Shown piece after piece: positions 16,948 through 24,072 of a DNA stretch of 64,000 bases. This DNA comes from Phycisphaerales bacterium (lineage in GTDB: Bacteria; Planctomycetota; Phycisphaerae; Phycisphaerales; SM1A02), in NCBI GenBank assembly GCA_029260575.1, contig JAJDDB010000009.1, positions 338,394-402,393 of the forward strand, given 5' to 3'. Numbering within the stretch: the first letter of the stretch is position 1; every line of letters begins with the position of its first letter. The notes below the pieces were generated by a model. It was not told the origin of the DNA. It ran no database searches and saw nothing but the letters and a program-made list of their open reading frames with translations. Position numbers and translations under genes: made by a program.

Positions 16948-16988
16948 GGCGGCCGCAGGGTGAGCGATGCGACTCACCTGCGACCGCC
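16948..16988 (-). terminator. strong hairpin between YHS gene and NTF2-like gene
   Basis: GGCGGCCGCAGGGTGAG pairs with CTCACCTGCGACCGCC across an 8-base loop, with one mismatch and one bulge. On the minus strand it lies 23 bases after the YHS gene stop and is followed by TGTCCCTCTATTTTC and then the Shine-Dalgarno of the NTF2-like gene. It may be an intercistronic terminator or attenuator splitting the cluster into differently expressed parts. Confidence 0.6.
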
Positions 16989-17011
16989 CGGGGCGCTCTA
17001 TCGTACGCAGG

Positions 17012-17518
17012 TTACTTGCTTACTTTGGACCAATGTGCATCTGCTTTTGTGGTAAGTTCAGATGTGCTGCCGTCATTCCAAAGCGCTCGTGCATCAACGT
17101 TCTTGTTCTTGAGGAACACCATCAGCCGACCGTTGACGATCTTGAAGTTGGTCGGATCAACCGGGAACTTGTCCTGTACCGCCATGCCGAATGCGCACCA
17201 GCCGCCGAATGCGGGGATGTACTTTTCCGGAATGCGGTCGAACGCCTTCTTGGCGTCTGCGGAGACGAAGTAATACGTCACGTCGTTGTATGTCGACGCA
17301 AATTCCGGTTTGCCGCGCACTGCCTTGTCAACAGCGAAGTACGCAACCGGACAGTATCCTTCCAGCGCCACACCGCTGCTGGGCAGGTTGTAGCTGTGCA
17401 GGTATGCACGCGAATCACCATCAGGTGTCGACCCCGGCGTGGTTGTCGCCCAGACGGTCATGCCCAGCATCATGATCAGCGCTAATCCAATGATCGAATA
17501 TTTCGTAGCCTTTTTCAT
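17012..17518 (-). CDS. secreted YHS-domain protein
   Basis: A 168-residue protein exported by an N-terminal signal sequence (YSIIGLALIMMLGMTVWATT). The mature part carries a YHS domain: GVALEGYCPVAYFAVDKAVRG, YNDVTYYFVSADAKKAFDRIPEKYIPAFGGWCAFGMA, and the closing KIVNGRLMVFLKNKN. YHS proteins of this secreted kind are thought to bind metal; cysteines stand at GYCPV and GGWCAF. The start at 17518 has AAAGGA 7 bases ahead. It follows the ZAS gene by 146 bases and precedes a strong hairpin, so its expression may be uncoupled from the next genes. Confidence 0.85.
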   Translation of the reverse strand: MKKATKYSIIGLALIMMLGMTVWATTTPGSTPDGDSRAYLHSYNLPSSGVALEGYCPVAYFAVDKAVRGKPEFASTYNDVTYYFVSADAKKAFDRIPEKYIPAFGGWCAFGMAVQDKFPVDPTNFKIVNGRLMVFLKNKNVDARALWNDGSTSELTTKADAHWSKVSK

Positions 17519-17664
17519 TGCAGTGTCCTTTGTCGTTAGAGTCTTTGAAGTGCCCGCATGCGCGTGCACACCTCAGACGACGAATCGCAGTAATGTCTTA
17601 CCTTGCAAACGAAAATAGAATGTTGTTTGATTACGCGTGCAGCGTTAACAGATGGTGGGCGTTG

Positions 17665-17895
17665 CTATTCGCCTGCTGATGCGCGCACGAGTGCCTGGAA
17701 TTCCTCCAGGCACGATGGACAGACCTCGAGGTGCTGGCCGACCATCGCGAGGTCTGCGGATGGTGTGATGCCCGACTGTGTTGCTTCGAAATACGCTGCC
17801 ACGCAATCGAGAACCGCTTCGCAGTCGATTTCGTTCGGCGCAGTGCCAGCCAGCTGACGGGCGAGCTCGGCAAGTTGTGCAGCGGTGGGTTCCAT
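17665..17895 (-). CDS. small ZAS-type anti-sigma protein
   Basis: A 76-residue soluble protein. It has the zinc-binding anti-sigma motif HLEVCPSC (H-x3-C-x2-C) at about residues 54-61, preceded by a helical segment (LAELARQLAG, CEAVLDCVAAYFEA). It lacks a membrane segment, unlike the anti-sigma factor at 470-1471, so it could act as a cytoplasmic, redox- or zinc-responsive anti-sigma factor. Its ATG overlaps the TGA of the sigma gene by one base (TGATG), giving tight translational coupling and equal expression. This supports sigma/anti-sigma partnership. Confidence 0.78.
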   Translation of the reverse strand: MEPTAAQLAELARQLAGTAPNEIDCEAVLDCVAAYFEATQSGITPSADLAMVGQHLEVCPSCLEEFQALVRASAGE

Positions 17896-18530
17896 CAGTC
17901 GTTAGACGATCCGTACACGATATCCCTTACATCTGATTCACAGAAACCGCGCTGCTGCAGGCCAGCACGCAGCCGTAATCGGGCATCATGGTGCAGTTTG
18001 TACAGCGCATTGGCGTTCGTGTGCAGCTGCTCAGCAAGTTGTGCCGTTGGCATACCAGCCAATTCGCCGAGCACAACCGCCCGCTGCTTCGGGGTCAGGT
18101 CGTTGTCAATCGATGCCCGCAGGGCAGTCAGCGCGTCCTGCCGTGCCGTAACAACCACGGGGTCGGGCGCTGCACGCATTGCATCTGATGATGCATCCTG
18201 CGGGATACAGAGATCGTCCAGCGATCGATCACCCCATCGACGCTTGCGCATCGCAGTCATCGCTACACGAATTCCCACAGCCAGCGCCCAGGTTGTAAAT
18301 CGGCTGTCACCGCGAAACGAATCGATCCTGTTCAACACGCGAAGCACTGCGTCCTGCGCAAAATCGTCAAGATCTGAATCGTCAACATCACGTCGGTCTG
18401 CGAATGTCCGGGCCAGGCCACGTTTGAGAAAATCTCGCAGGTCAGCGACTGCATCGGAGATCGGCTCGGGACGTTGCAGGCCATCGAGCCACTGCGCGTT
18501 GGTGCGTGTGATTGCGTGTGTGTGCATCAT
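17895..18530 (-). CDS. ECF-type RNA polymerase sigma factor
   Basis: Sigma-70 family factor of about 211 residues. Region 2 reads DDSDLDDFAQDAVLRVLNRIDSF and GDSRFTTWALAVGIRVAMTAMR; region 4 reads LTPKQRAVVLGELAGMPTAQLAEQLHTNANALYKLHHDAR, in which the usual VGTVKSRL is replaced by TNANALYKL, a variant recognition helix. The start is the ATG at 18530, with AGGTG 6 bases ahead and the next gene's stop only 5 bases upstream. Flanked by a PNPOx-like enzyme and its ZAS partner, it probably serves a local regulon and may feed back on the cluster. Confidence 0.85.
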   Translation of the reverse strand: MMHTHAITRTNAQWLDGLQRPEPISDAVADLRDFLKRGLARTFADRRDVDDSDLDDFAQDAVLRVLNRIDSFRGDSRFTTWALAVGIRVAMTAMRKRRWGDRSLDDLCIPQDASSDAMRAAPDPVVVTARQDALTALRASIDNDLTPKQRAVVLGELAGMPTAQLAEQLHTNANALYKLHHDARLRLRAGLQQRGFCESDVRDIVYGSSND

Positions 18531-18535
18531 GGTGT

Positions 18536-19480
18536 TCACCTGTGCGGCTGCTGTGCCGGCTGGGGGTTTTGCGCCCAGAAATCCAGAAATTCCCACTGCG
18601 CCGCAGCGTGGATTTCCGTTTCGCGCCACTGTGTGATTGAAAAATCCCACCACCGGCCTGTGCCGCCGGTTACCCCTGCCGAATCCTCAAGATCCCATCG
18701 AATCAGCGCCCTGCCTGTCAGTTGCAGAAACCTACCACGCTGAAAATCGTAAAACACCAACCCCGCCTGCGGATACGCCGCAATGTTGCCAAGCGTGTTG
18801 AACATGCTGTTGCCCGTGTAATCCGGAATGCGAAGCGTCGCTTCATCGACAACGTTCACGAAGCCCGGCTGCCCGCCGCGATGCGATGCATCAAGACCAC
18901 CCTGGGCGTGTGCGCTTGCGACAAAGAACGTATCTGCGGATTCAATCAACCGCTGCTGCGAGAACCCCAGGGCAATACCGTTGCTGTGCATTCGTGCGGG
19001 TTGGGCATCAAGACTCCAACTGCCGGAATGGTGTCGACGTTGAATGTACTTGGGACAGTTCGGGTACGACTCCAGAACAGCAATGCGAAGTTGATCTGCA
19101 TCAAGCGCGCTGACAGTGCCGTTGATACGAAGACGCCGGCGGTTAGTCAGATCAATCACAAGCCCGCCGACGCGCGCATCACGTGCAAGGTTCTCCCACA
19201 GTGGATCATCCGGCTGGGCCACTGTGTGCGTGCGATCAATTGTCAGTGCGCGGGCTTCGGCAGTCATGAACCCGCGCTGCCCAAGCAGCAGTGAGGCCCA
19301 GACATCGCCATGCACATCAATGCTCGACAGGACTACAAAAAGTTGGTCCGCAACAAACGGGATCGCCCGCGGCAGGATCGAATCCGCAATGACCGTGCCG
19401 GTGCGCCGGGCCATGTCCGCTTCGCCTGCCAGCTGCTGCACGGTTCGTTCTCCATCGTGATATGGTTCATTAATGCGCAT
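18536..19480 (-). CDS. pyridoxamine 5'-phosphate oxidase-family (FMN-binding) protein
   Basis: A 314-residue flavin-binding split-barrel protein of the PNPOx-like superfamily (COG3576-like). The N-terminal part has PFVADQLFVVLSSIDVHGDVWASLLLGQRGFM and VGGLVIDLTNRRRLRINGTV, then the conserved YPNCPKYIQRR. The second half contains SHRGGQPGFVNV and NSMFNTLGNIAAYPQAGLVFYDF, again split-barrel strands. Such enzymes usually reduce or oxidise small organic molecules with FMN or F420; the substrate here is unknown. The start is the ATG at 19480. It ends 5 bases before the sigma gene, so the two are almost certainly co-transcribed. Confidence 0.8.
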   Translation of the reverse strand: MRINEPYHDGERTVQQLAGEADMARRTGTVIADSILPRAIPFVADQLFVVLSSIDVHGDVWASLLLGQRGFMTAEARALTIDRTHTVAQPDDPLWENLARDARVGGLVIDLTNRRRLRINGTVSALDADQLRIAVLESYPNCPKYIQRRHHSGSWSLDAQPARMHSNGIALGFSQQRLIESADTFFVASAHAQGGLDASHRGGQPGFVNVVDEATLRIPDYTGNSMFNTLGNIAAYPQAGLVFYDFQRGRFLQLTGRALIRWDLEDSAGVTGGTGRWWDFSITQWRETEIHAAAQWEFLDFWAQNPQPAQQPHR

Positions 19481-19554
19481 AGCGGGTTCCAATACAAGTA
19501 ACACTGCAATGCAAAGCCCGGCGGTGAAGCCGGACCCTGCGATGGATCAAACTT

Positions 19555-20019
19555 TTAGAACGTCAGAACGCGATACCCCTGTTCGTACAGAGCTCGCAGG
19601 CTTGGCAAGCCGGATGTGCCCGGAACCTGATTGTCAGTAATCAGATCAAAGCCGGACTGCTTTGCTTCGTCCGCGCCGCCGAACACATCAGCGCATCCGC
19701 ACGACACGCCCGCAACAGCATCCTTGACTTCTTCAAAGAGCTGATATGCCGGGTGATCGGTCTTGGCCAGCTCGCCGATCCACCGCGTTGCTGCACCCTG
19801 AAAGAGAATCGTGATCTCATCGCCAGCCGCCTTGAAGTCGTAGGCAGTCGCGAGTGCGTTAAACAGCCGGCCGAGCGATTCATCCGATCCTGAGCTTGGG
19901 TCAGAAAGCACAACGATTGCGGTGCTGGTTGCTGTGGCCGTCGCAGCTTCATTGCTTTGTGCGATATCAGTCGCGCACGACTGGCCTTGTGATGTTGTCG
20001 AGCAACATGTCGAAGTCAT
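19555..20019 (-). CDS. DsrE-family-like protein with N-terminal CC tag
   Basis: A 154-residue protein. From about residue 33 it follows the DsrE-like fold: TAIVVLSDPSSGSDESLGRLFNAL, DEITILFQGAATRWIGEL, HPAYQLFEEVKDAV, SCGCADVFG and GLPSLRALYEQGYRVLTF. The paired cysteines in VSCGCADVFG could carry sulfur or sense redox state. The first 30 residues lie outside the fold, are Ser/Thr/Ala-rich and start MTSTCCSTTSQGQSC, matching the tag on the NTF2-like protein of the same cluster. The start at 20019 has ACAAGGA 7 bases ahead. An imperfect GC stem follows its stop codon before the PNPOx gene. Confidence 0.8.
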   Translation of the reverse strand: MTSTCCSTTSQGQSCATDIAQSNEAATATATSTAIVVLSDPSSGSDESLGRLFNALATAYDFKAAGDEITILFQGAATRWIGELAKTDHPAYQLFEEVKDAVAGVSCGCADVFGGADEAKQSGFDLITDNQVPGTSGLPSLRALYEQGYRVLTF

Positions 20020-20045
20020 TGGGGTGTCCTTGTATGGGCGTTACA

Positions 20046-20071
20046 TCCGCTGCCTGTCAATGAGCAGCGGA
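20046..20071 (-). other. intercistronic hairpin upstream of DsrE-like gene
   Basis: TCCGCTG and CAGCGGA pair across a 12-base loop in the 113-base gap between the secreted-protein gene and the DsrE-like gene. It lies close to the DsrE-like start and could influence translation or RNA processing. Confidence 0.4.
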
Positions 20072-20132
20072 AAGAAAAGAGAAGCGCCGAAGCCTGTGCA
20101 CGGATGTCGTGGGAAGGCCCGGCAGAAAACAG

Positions 20133-20984
20133 CTATTCAATGTGTGCGCCATCCGGCGCATCAAACAGCGCAGCATCAGGCCGTGCTTTGGAAAACTGCA
20201 CGTTGGAAATGGTGTACTGCACACCCGGCTCGCTTCGTCGCCCGCCGCCGGCGGTACGCTGCCACGGTCCGTACTGCAGTACCGCCGGAACCAAAAGGCC
20301 CTCAGCTACCTGCCACTGTGTGAATTCAAGCGAGCGCCTCGGCAGTTCATCAATCGGCGTGTCGCCACGCATCGGCCCGTATGTCACACTGAAGTCAATC
20401 AACCGAAGTCGGTGCGTGCTCTGGTCGACGTACAACACGTAGTCATCTTCGAAGGTGTCACCTACGCCGCTGGCGAAGCTGACCGCAATGACGTCGTAAG
20501 CATTGCCGTCATAGATGCGTTCGCCGACGAAACGCACAGTCGCGCCGGGGTCAGCGAAGACAAACGGCATAAGCGCGAAATAGCTGTTGCCGTGGTTGAC
20601 CCAGCGCGGGGCAATGCCAAGGGCATCAGGATTCGTGGTCCAGCCGATGTCATCGTTGGCCCCGGCGACGAATGAACCAGTGCTGCTGAAGCCGTCCATG
20701 CGATGACGCCGGGTCACAAGATCAGCAACGTGATCAAATGTGAGCGGCGCAGCAGCGCTGTAGGGAAGACCGTCCGTGTGATATGTGACCGTGCCGAAAC
20801 TTTGAAAGCGGTTCAGCCCGCCATGTGCTTCAAGCATGCGTTCGAGAATTGCCCGGCCTTGACTCTCATCATCGGCATTCGCAAGAGCTGCCTGCGTCTG
20901 CCCCCAGAAAGCAAAGGCGATCGCCAGTGTTGCTGCGGCGCGTGCCAGGCTGTGCATGATTCGGTGGGTATGTGTTGAATGCAT
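20133..20984 (-). CDS. secreted protein, DUF6503-like
   Basis: A 283-residue exported protein. It has a signal peptide at about 1-36 (SLARAAATLAIAFAFWGQTQAALA). The mature part begins ESQGRAILERMLEAHGGLNRFQSFGTVTY and includes FDHVADLVTRRHRMDG, DIGWTTNPDALG and YFALMPFVFADPG. This pattern matches my memory of DUF6503-type proteins, whose beta-sheet fold resembles lipoprotein-carrier proteins. Function is unknown. The ATG at 20984 has GAGGAG 8 bases ahead. A perfect TetR-type operator lies 54 bases upstream of the start, making this the likely first gene of the operon running to the SDR. Confidence 0.75.
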   Translation of the reverse strand: MHSTHTHRIMHSLARAAATLAIAFAFWGQTQAALANADDESQGRAILERMLEAHGGLNRFQSFGTVTYHTDGLPYSAAAPLTFDHVADLVTRRHRMDGFSSTGSFVAGANDDIGWTTNPDALGIAPRWVNHGNSYFALMPFVFADPGATVRFVGERIYDGNAYDVIAVSFASGVGDTFEDDYVLYVDQSTHRLRLIDFSVTYGPMRGDTPIDELPRRSLEFTQWQVAEGLLVPAVLQYGPWQRTAGGGRRSEPGVQYTISNVQFSKARPDAALFDAPDGAHIE

Positions 20985-21037
20985 TGTTGTGCTCCTCGCG
21001 GTGTTGTGCGGGTATCGTGTCGGGCCGCCCAGAATTT

Positions 21038-21051
21038 ACCGAACGTTCGGT
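21038..21051. promoter_or_regulatory. TetR-type operator, copy 1
   Basis: The 14-base perfect palindrome ACCGAACGTTCGGT, 54 bases upstream of the secreted-protein gene start. Identical copies stand before the sigma gene and before the tetR gene; I saw no further copy in the window. It marks the presumed promoter of the operon running left toward 15600. Confidence 0.85.
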
Positions 21052-21148
21052 TTTATTTGATTGGCGCGGCTGCCCGGCCGTGTGCGGTAGGGGGCATTAT
21101 GGGTGTTGGTATTCCGGGTGCTGCTTGCCGGTCTGTCGTGCGGCAGCA

Positions 21149-21700
21149 TCAGTTCAGATGAACCGCAGCGTGGAGTCCCGATTCCAACTCGTCAGTCTCT
21201 GCAAGTTCCTGAGTCAGAACCGCGCGGGCTCGATGCAGCCGGCTCATCACCGTGCCGATCGGAACATGAAGAATTTCAGCAATCTCTCGATATTTGAATC
21301 CATCAACCGCCCAGAGAAGCAGCACTTCGCGCTGCCGCGCATCCAGGTCTTCCACTGCGTGCTTGATCTGTTCATCAAGCAGATCCCAATCCAGCGGCCG
21401 GGTCATCACATCATCGGAAATTGCCCGTTCGTCAAATTCGCCACGCAACCGCTCATTGAGCTGTCGATCGCGGCGCTGTTTCTGAATCGAGCTGTAAAAC
21501 AGATTTCGAAGGATGGTGTATAGCCACGGCCGAATTCCAACCGCTCGCAGCTCGAACCGGCCGGCAGCCTTCAGGGCTCGAAGGTAGGTTTCCTGGACGA
21601 GGTCCGCTGCCTGATCGGTCCGATGCGTCAGGTGATACGCCATGCGATACAGCGCATCAAACTCTTCCAGTGCCAGGCTTTCAAATTCATGCTGTGTCAT
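21149..21700 (-). CDS. ECF-type RNA polymerase sigma factor (operator-controlled)
   Basis: Canonical ECF sigma factor of 183 residues. It has region 2 (FDALYRMAYHLTHRTDQAADLVQETYLRALKA, WLYTILRNLFYSS) and region 4 (FKYREIAEILHVPIGTVMSRLHRAR). It has no anti-sigma gene of its own beside it. Its control is apparently transcriptional, since a 16-base perfect palindrome (21745-21760) containing the TetR-type operator lies 45 bases upstream of the start. The ATG at 21700 has AAGGAG 6 bases ahead. It sits between tetR and the enzyme operon and may drive that operon once the repressor is released. Confidence 0.9.
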   Translation of the reverse strand: MTQHEFESLALEEFDALYRMAYHLTHRTDQAADLVQETYLRALKAAGRFELRAVGIRPWLYTILRNLFYSSIQKQRRDRQLNERLRGEFDERAISDDVMTRPLDWDLLDEQIKHAVEDLDARQREVLLLWAVDGFKYREIAEILHVPIGTVMSRLHRARAVLTQELAETDELESGLHAAVHLN

Positions 21701-21744
21701 GGTTCACTCCTTGGCTTCCGCAGGGGCATGTGACTACCCGTGAT

Positions 21745-21760
21745 AACCGAACGTTCGGTT
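21745..21760. promoter_or_regulatory. TetR-type operator, copy 2
   Basis: AACCGAACGTTCGGTT, a 16-base perfect palindrome containing the same 14-base core as the other two copies. It lies between the tetR stop (21778) and the sigma start (21700). TATCAC follows it directly on the minus strand as a weak -10 candidate. Confidence 0.88.
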
Positions 21761-21777
21761 TTAATTATTCCACAAAA

Positions 21778-22356
21778 TCAGCCCGGTTTTTTAACTCCAG
21801 CTCCAGTAAGCAGTTCCGGCAGGTTTTTCAGCACACGGCGAAACGGGCGCGTGTCGCCCGTGACACGTGAAAACACCAGCCCGCCCTGGATCTGCACAAG
21901 TGCGTCAGAAGCTTGGCGTTTGGCGACAGCCGCAGTGGCCCCGGCTGCTCTGGCAACCGCTGTCATTGCTCCGAGCCAGGCGGTAAAGGACTGTTCCACA
22001 TGGCATTGCAGCGCAGCCTCCGCATCGCCCAGCGACAGTGAATCCAGCAGACACGAATGTTCACCGGAGTCATAAAAATGCGCCAACCGCTTGGCCATAC
22101 GCTCCACGCGCTGGGAGGGGGGTTGATCATCACTGAGCGGCGCAAGGATGTGGCTGATGAACCAATCGTCAGCCCGGCGAAGGACAGCTTCCGCCATCTC
22201 TTCCTTGCCGCCGGGAAATCTGTGGTACAGACTGGCCCGCTGCAGGCCGGTCGCCTCGGAAATCCGGCTCAGGCTTGCCCCCTCGTAGCCATGAACACGA
22301 AAAACCTCCGTCAGGCGGTCCAGAAGCTGATCATCATCAATCGTCGGTGTTCGCAC
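21778..22356 (-). CDS. TetR/AcrR-family transcriptional regulator
   Basis: A 192-residue repressor. The N-terminal TetR helix-turn-helix reads LLDRLTEVFRVHGYEGASLSRISEATGLQRASLYHRFPGGKEEMAEAVL. The C-terminal ligand-binding domain has a CLLDSLSLG segment and the closing helices typical of the family's one-domain effector pocket. The start is GTG at 22356, with GGAG 7 bases ahead. A perfect palindrome (22387-22400) lies exactly between a -35-like TTGAAT and a -10-like TATTAT in front of it, indicating autorepression. Two identical operators stand before the next two genes. The ligand is unknown; the neighbouring FMN enzyme and SDR suggest a small toxic or signalling molecule. Confidence 0.92.
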   Translation of the reverse strand: MRTPTIDDDQLLDRLTEVFRVHGYEGASLSRISEATGLQRASLYHRFPGGKEEMAEAVLRRADDWFISHILAPLSDDQPPSQRVERMAKRLAHFYDSGEHSCLLDSLSLGDAEAALQCHVEQSFTAWLGAMTAVARAAGATAAVAKRQASDALVQIQGGLVFSRVTGDTRPFRRVLKNLPELLTGAGVKKPG

Positions 22357-22380
22357 AAGGAATCTCCGTGGGTTCGATCT

Positions 22381-22408
22381 ATAATAACCGAACGTTCGGT
22401 CAATTCAA
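22381..22408 (-). promoter_or_regulatory. tetR promoter with embedded operator (copy 3)
   Basis: On the minus strand TTGAAT (22408-22403) and TATTAT (22386-22381) are separated by 16 bases, and the palindrome ACCGAACGTTCGGT (22400-22387) fills that spacer. Binding there would block RNA polymerase directly. The predicted 5' UTR is short, about 18 bases before the GTG at 22356. Confidence 0.75.
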
Positions 22409-22451
22409 CTCCTTCCTGCAGAAAAATATTCCGCGTGGGCAACCTGCCGGT

Positions 22452-23384
22452 TCAGGCCTGCCGCAGCAGAACCTGTGCGGAAGTTGGGGCAGCGCATTGC
22501 ACTGTCAGGCCGCGCGGCAGCGCCAGCGACTCATAGAAGCCCGGCAATGCGCCCGGCGCAAGCAGCGACAGACCGCGCCGGCCGACGCCGTACACCTCAT
22601 ACCCAAGCTCTCCCAGCACCTCGAGCAACTGCTGCGTCTGTTGCTCGAGTCGCGCAATCCCGTGGCAGGGCAATGTCTCAAACAGAATCACCGGCATGTG
22701 CGCTGCCAACAACGCACGGCCGCCCCGAACAACCTCCAACTCCATCCGCTCAACATCAATCTTCATGAAATCGATGCGCTGTACATCGTTGTCCGCAGCA
22801 AATGTATCCAGCGTGACGACCGCAACGCTGATCGAACCCGGAGCTGCATGTTCAAGCAACCTGCCGTTGCCTTCACCAGCAGAAGACTGCAACCAGTGCA
22901 GTGTCCCCGACTGAGCGCCAACTCCAAGATTGTGCGCGGTAATAGTCGGTGTATGTGACGGGTTGAGCGCGATGTTGCGTTGCAATCGCTCGAACAACAT
23001 CGGAGCCGGTTCGAACGCATGCACAGAGCCGGCATGGCCGGCGCGCTTGGCCAGCGACAGACTCATTGCCCCGACGTTCGCGCCGATGTCCAGGCAGACA
23101 TCGCCCGGCTGTACATATTGATCCAGAATGCGTTGCAGGTGCGGTTCATATGTGCCTGTCAACATCTGCCGTTCGATCTTGGAATCTGTGTGCGCTTCTA
23201 TTGTGAAGCCGCCGAGAAACCGATCAAACACAACGACCTGTCCCGGCTGAATCAACCATGCAGCGGCTGGACGGCCGCGCGCCAGGCGCAATTGCACATC
23301 CTGTGGCAACATCCGCCCGACACTGCGAAGCAGTGCCTTGACCATACGCCGCCAGAATGGTTCAGCGCGTGCTGTGGTCATCAT
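22452..23384 (-). CDS. FkbM-family methyltransferase
   Basis: A SAM-dependent methyltransferase of about 310 residues. The FkbM core runs from VCLDIGANVGAMSLSLAKRAG (SAM-binding glycine loop) through HAFEPAPMLFERLQRNIALN, VTLDTFAAD and RIDFMKIDVERMELEVVRGG to MPVILFETLP. FkbM proteins next to envelope genes commonly methylate sugars of surface polysaccharides. The start is ATG at 23384 (or 23381), inside the end of plsY, an overlap of about 20 bases. The C-terminal 40 residues have no recognised motif. It ends the minus-strand run of plsY and O-antigen ligase. Confidence 0.82.
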   Translation of the reverse strand: MMTTARAEPFWRRMVKALLRSVGRMLPQDVQLRLARGRPAAAWLIQPGQVVVFDRFLGGFTIEAHTDSKIERQMLTGTYEPHLQRILDQYVQPGDVCLDIGANVGAMSLSLAKRAGHAGSVHAFEPAPMLFERLQRNIALNPSHTPTITAHNLGVGAQSGTLHWLQSSAGEGNGRLLEHAAPGSISVAVVTLDTFAADNDVQRIDFMKIDVERMELEVVRGGRALLAAHMPVILFETLPCHGIARLEQQTQQLLEVLGELGYEVYGVGRRGLSLLAPGALPGFYESLALPRGLTVQCAAPTSAQVLLRQA

Positions 23385-24072
23385 CTGCAGAAACCGGTTT
23401 CGCCAGCGTACCCATCTTCGGCTCTGTGCCAGCAACCAGCCGGCCAATATTGCTCCGATGCCGCCAGACAACGAGTAGCGCCAGAACAGTCGTGACAACA
23501 ATCATCGGCAACACGTCATTGAGCGCCGCTGCAGCATCACGATCATCACGCAACAGTGCTTGTACAGCAGTTGCGATCGGCAGCGACAGTGCGCCCGTCA
23601 TGCTTGCTATTGCCATATATCGCGTTGCTTTGAGCACGAAAAACCACACAGTCAGTGCAACAATCGCAGGCAACGTCAGCAGCGGCCACATTGCAAGCAA
23701 CGCGCCGAATCCCGTTGCTACGCCTTTGCCGCCTTGGAGTTGAACATACACCGGAAACATATGTCCCAGCACCGCAGCGATCGCCACACCAAGCCACAGC
23801 CACATGTCGCTGTGGGAAATATCACGTGCCGCTGCGGTGATAGTGCCGGTCAACACGCCGGCTGCGAGAACAGGTACTGCGCCTTTCAGACAGTCGAGCA
23901 CGAAACAGATGATGCCATATTTCTTGCCGAGCACGCGCCCGACGTTTGTCGCACCGATGTTCCTTGAGCCGTGCTGGCGAATGTCGATGCCGCGCGATCG
24001 CGCAATGATCACGCCGAACGGGATCGCTCCGATCAGATACGCCCCGACAATGCAGGCGATCCAGATCCACAT
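23362..24072 (-). CDS. plsY: glycerol-3-phosphate acyltransferase PlsY
   Basis: Integral membrane acyltransferase that transfers acyl groups from acyl-phosphate to glycerol 3-phosphate, the first step of phospholipid synthesis. The 236-residue protein shows the PlsY motifs: GSRNIGATNVGRVLGKKYG, then QLQGGKGVATGFGALLAM, and the late RHRSNIGRLVAGTEPKMG. About seven hydrophobic segments fit the family. Its ATG overlaps the TGA of the O-antigen ligase gene by one base (TGATG). Placement between two surface-polysaccharide genes is unusual but keeps an envelope theme. Confidence 0.92.
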   Translation of the reverse strand: MWIWIACIVGAYLIGAIPFGVIIARSRGIDIRQHGSRNIGATNVGRVLGKKYGIICFVLDCLKGAVPVLAAGVLTGTITAAARDISHSDMWLWLGVAIAAVLGHMFPVYVQLQGGKGVATGFGALLAMWPLLTLPAIVALTVWFFVLKATRYMAIASMTGALSLPIATAVQALLRDDRDAAAALNDVLPMIVVTTVLALLVVWRHRSNIGRLVAGTEPKMGTLAKPVSADDDHSTR

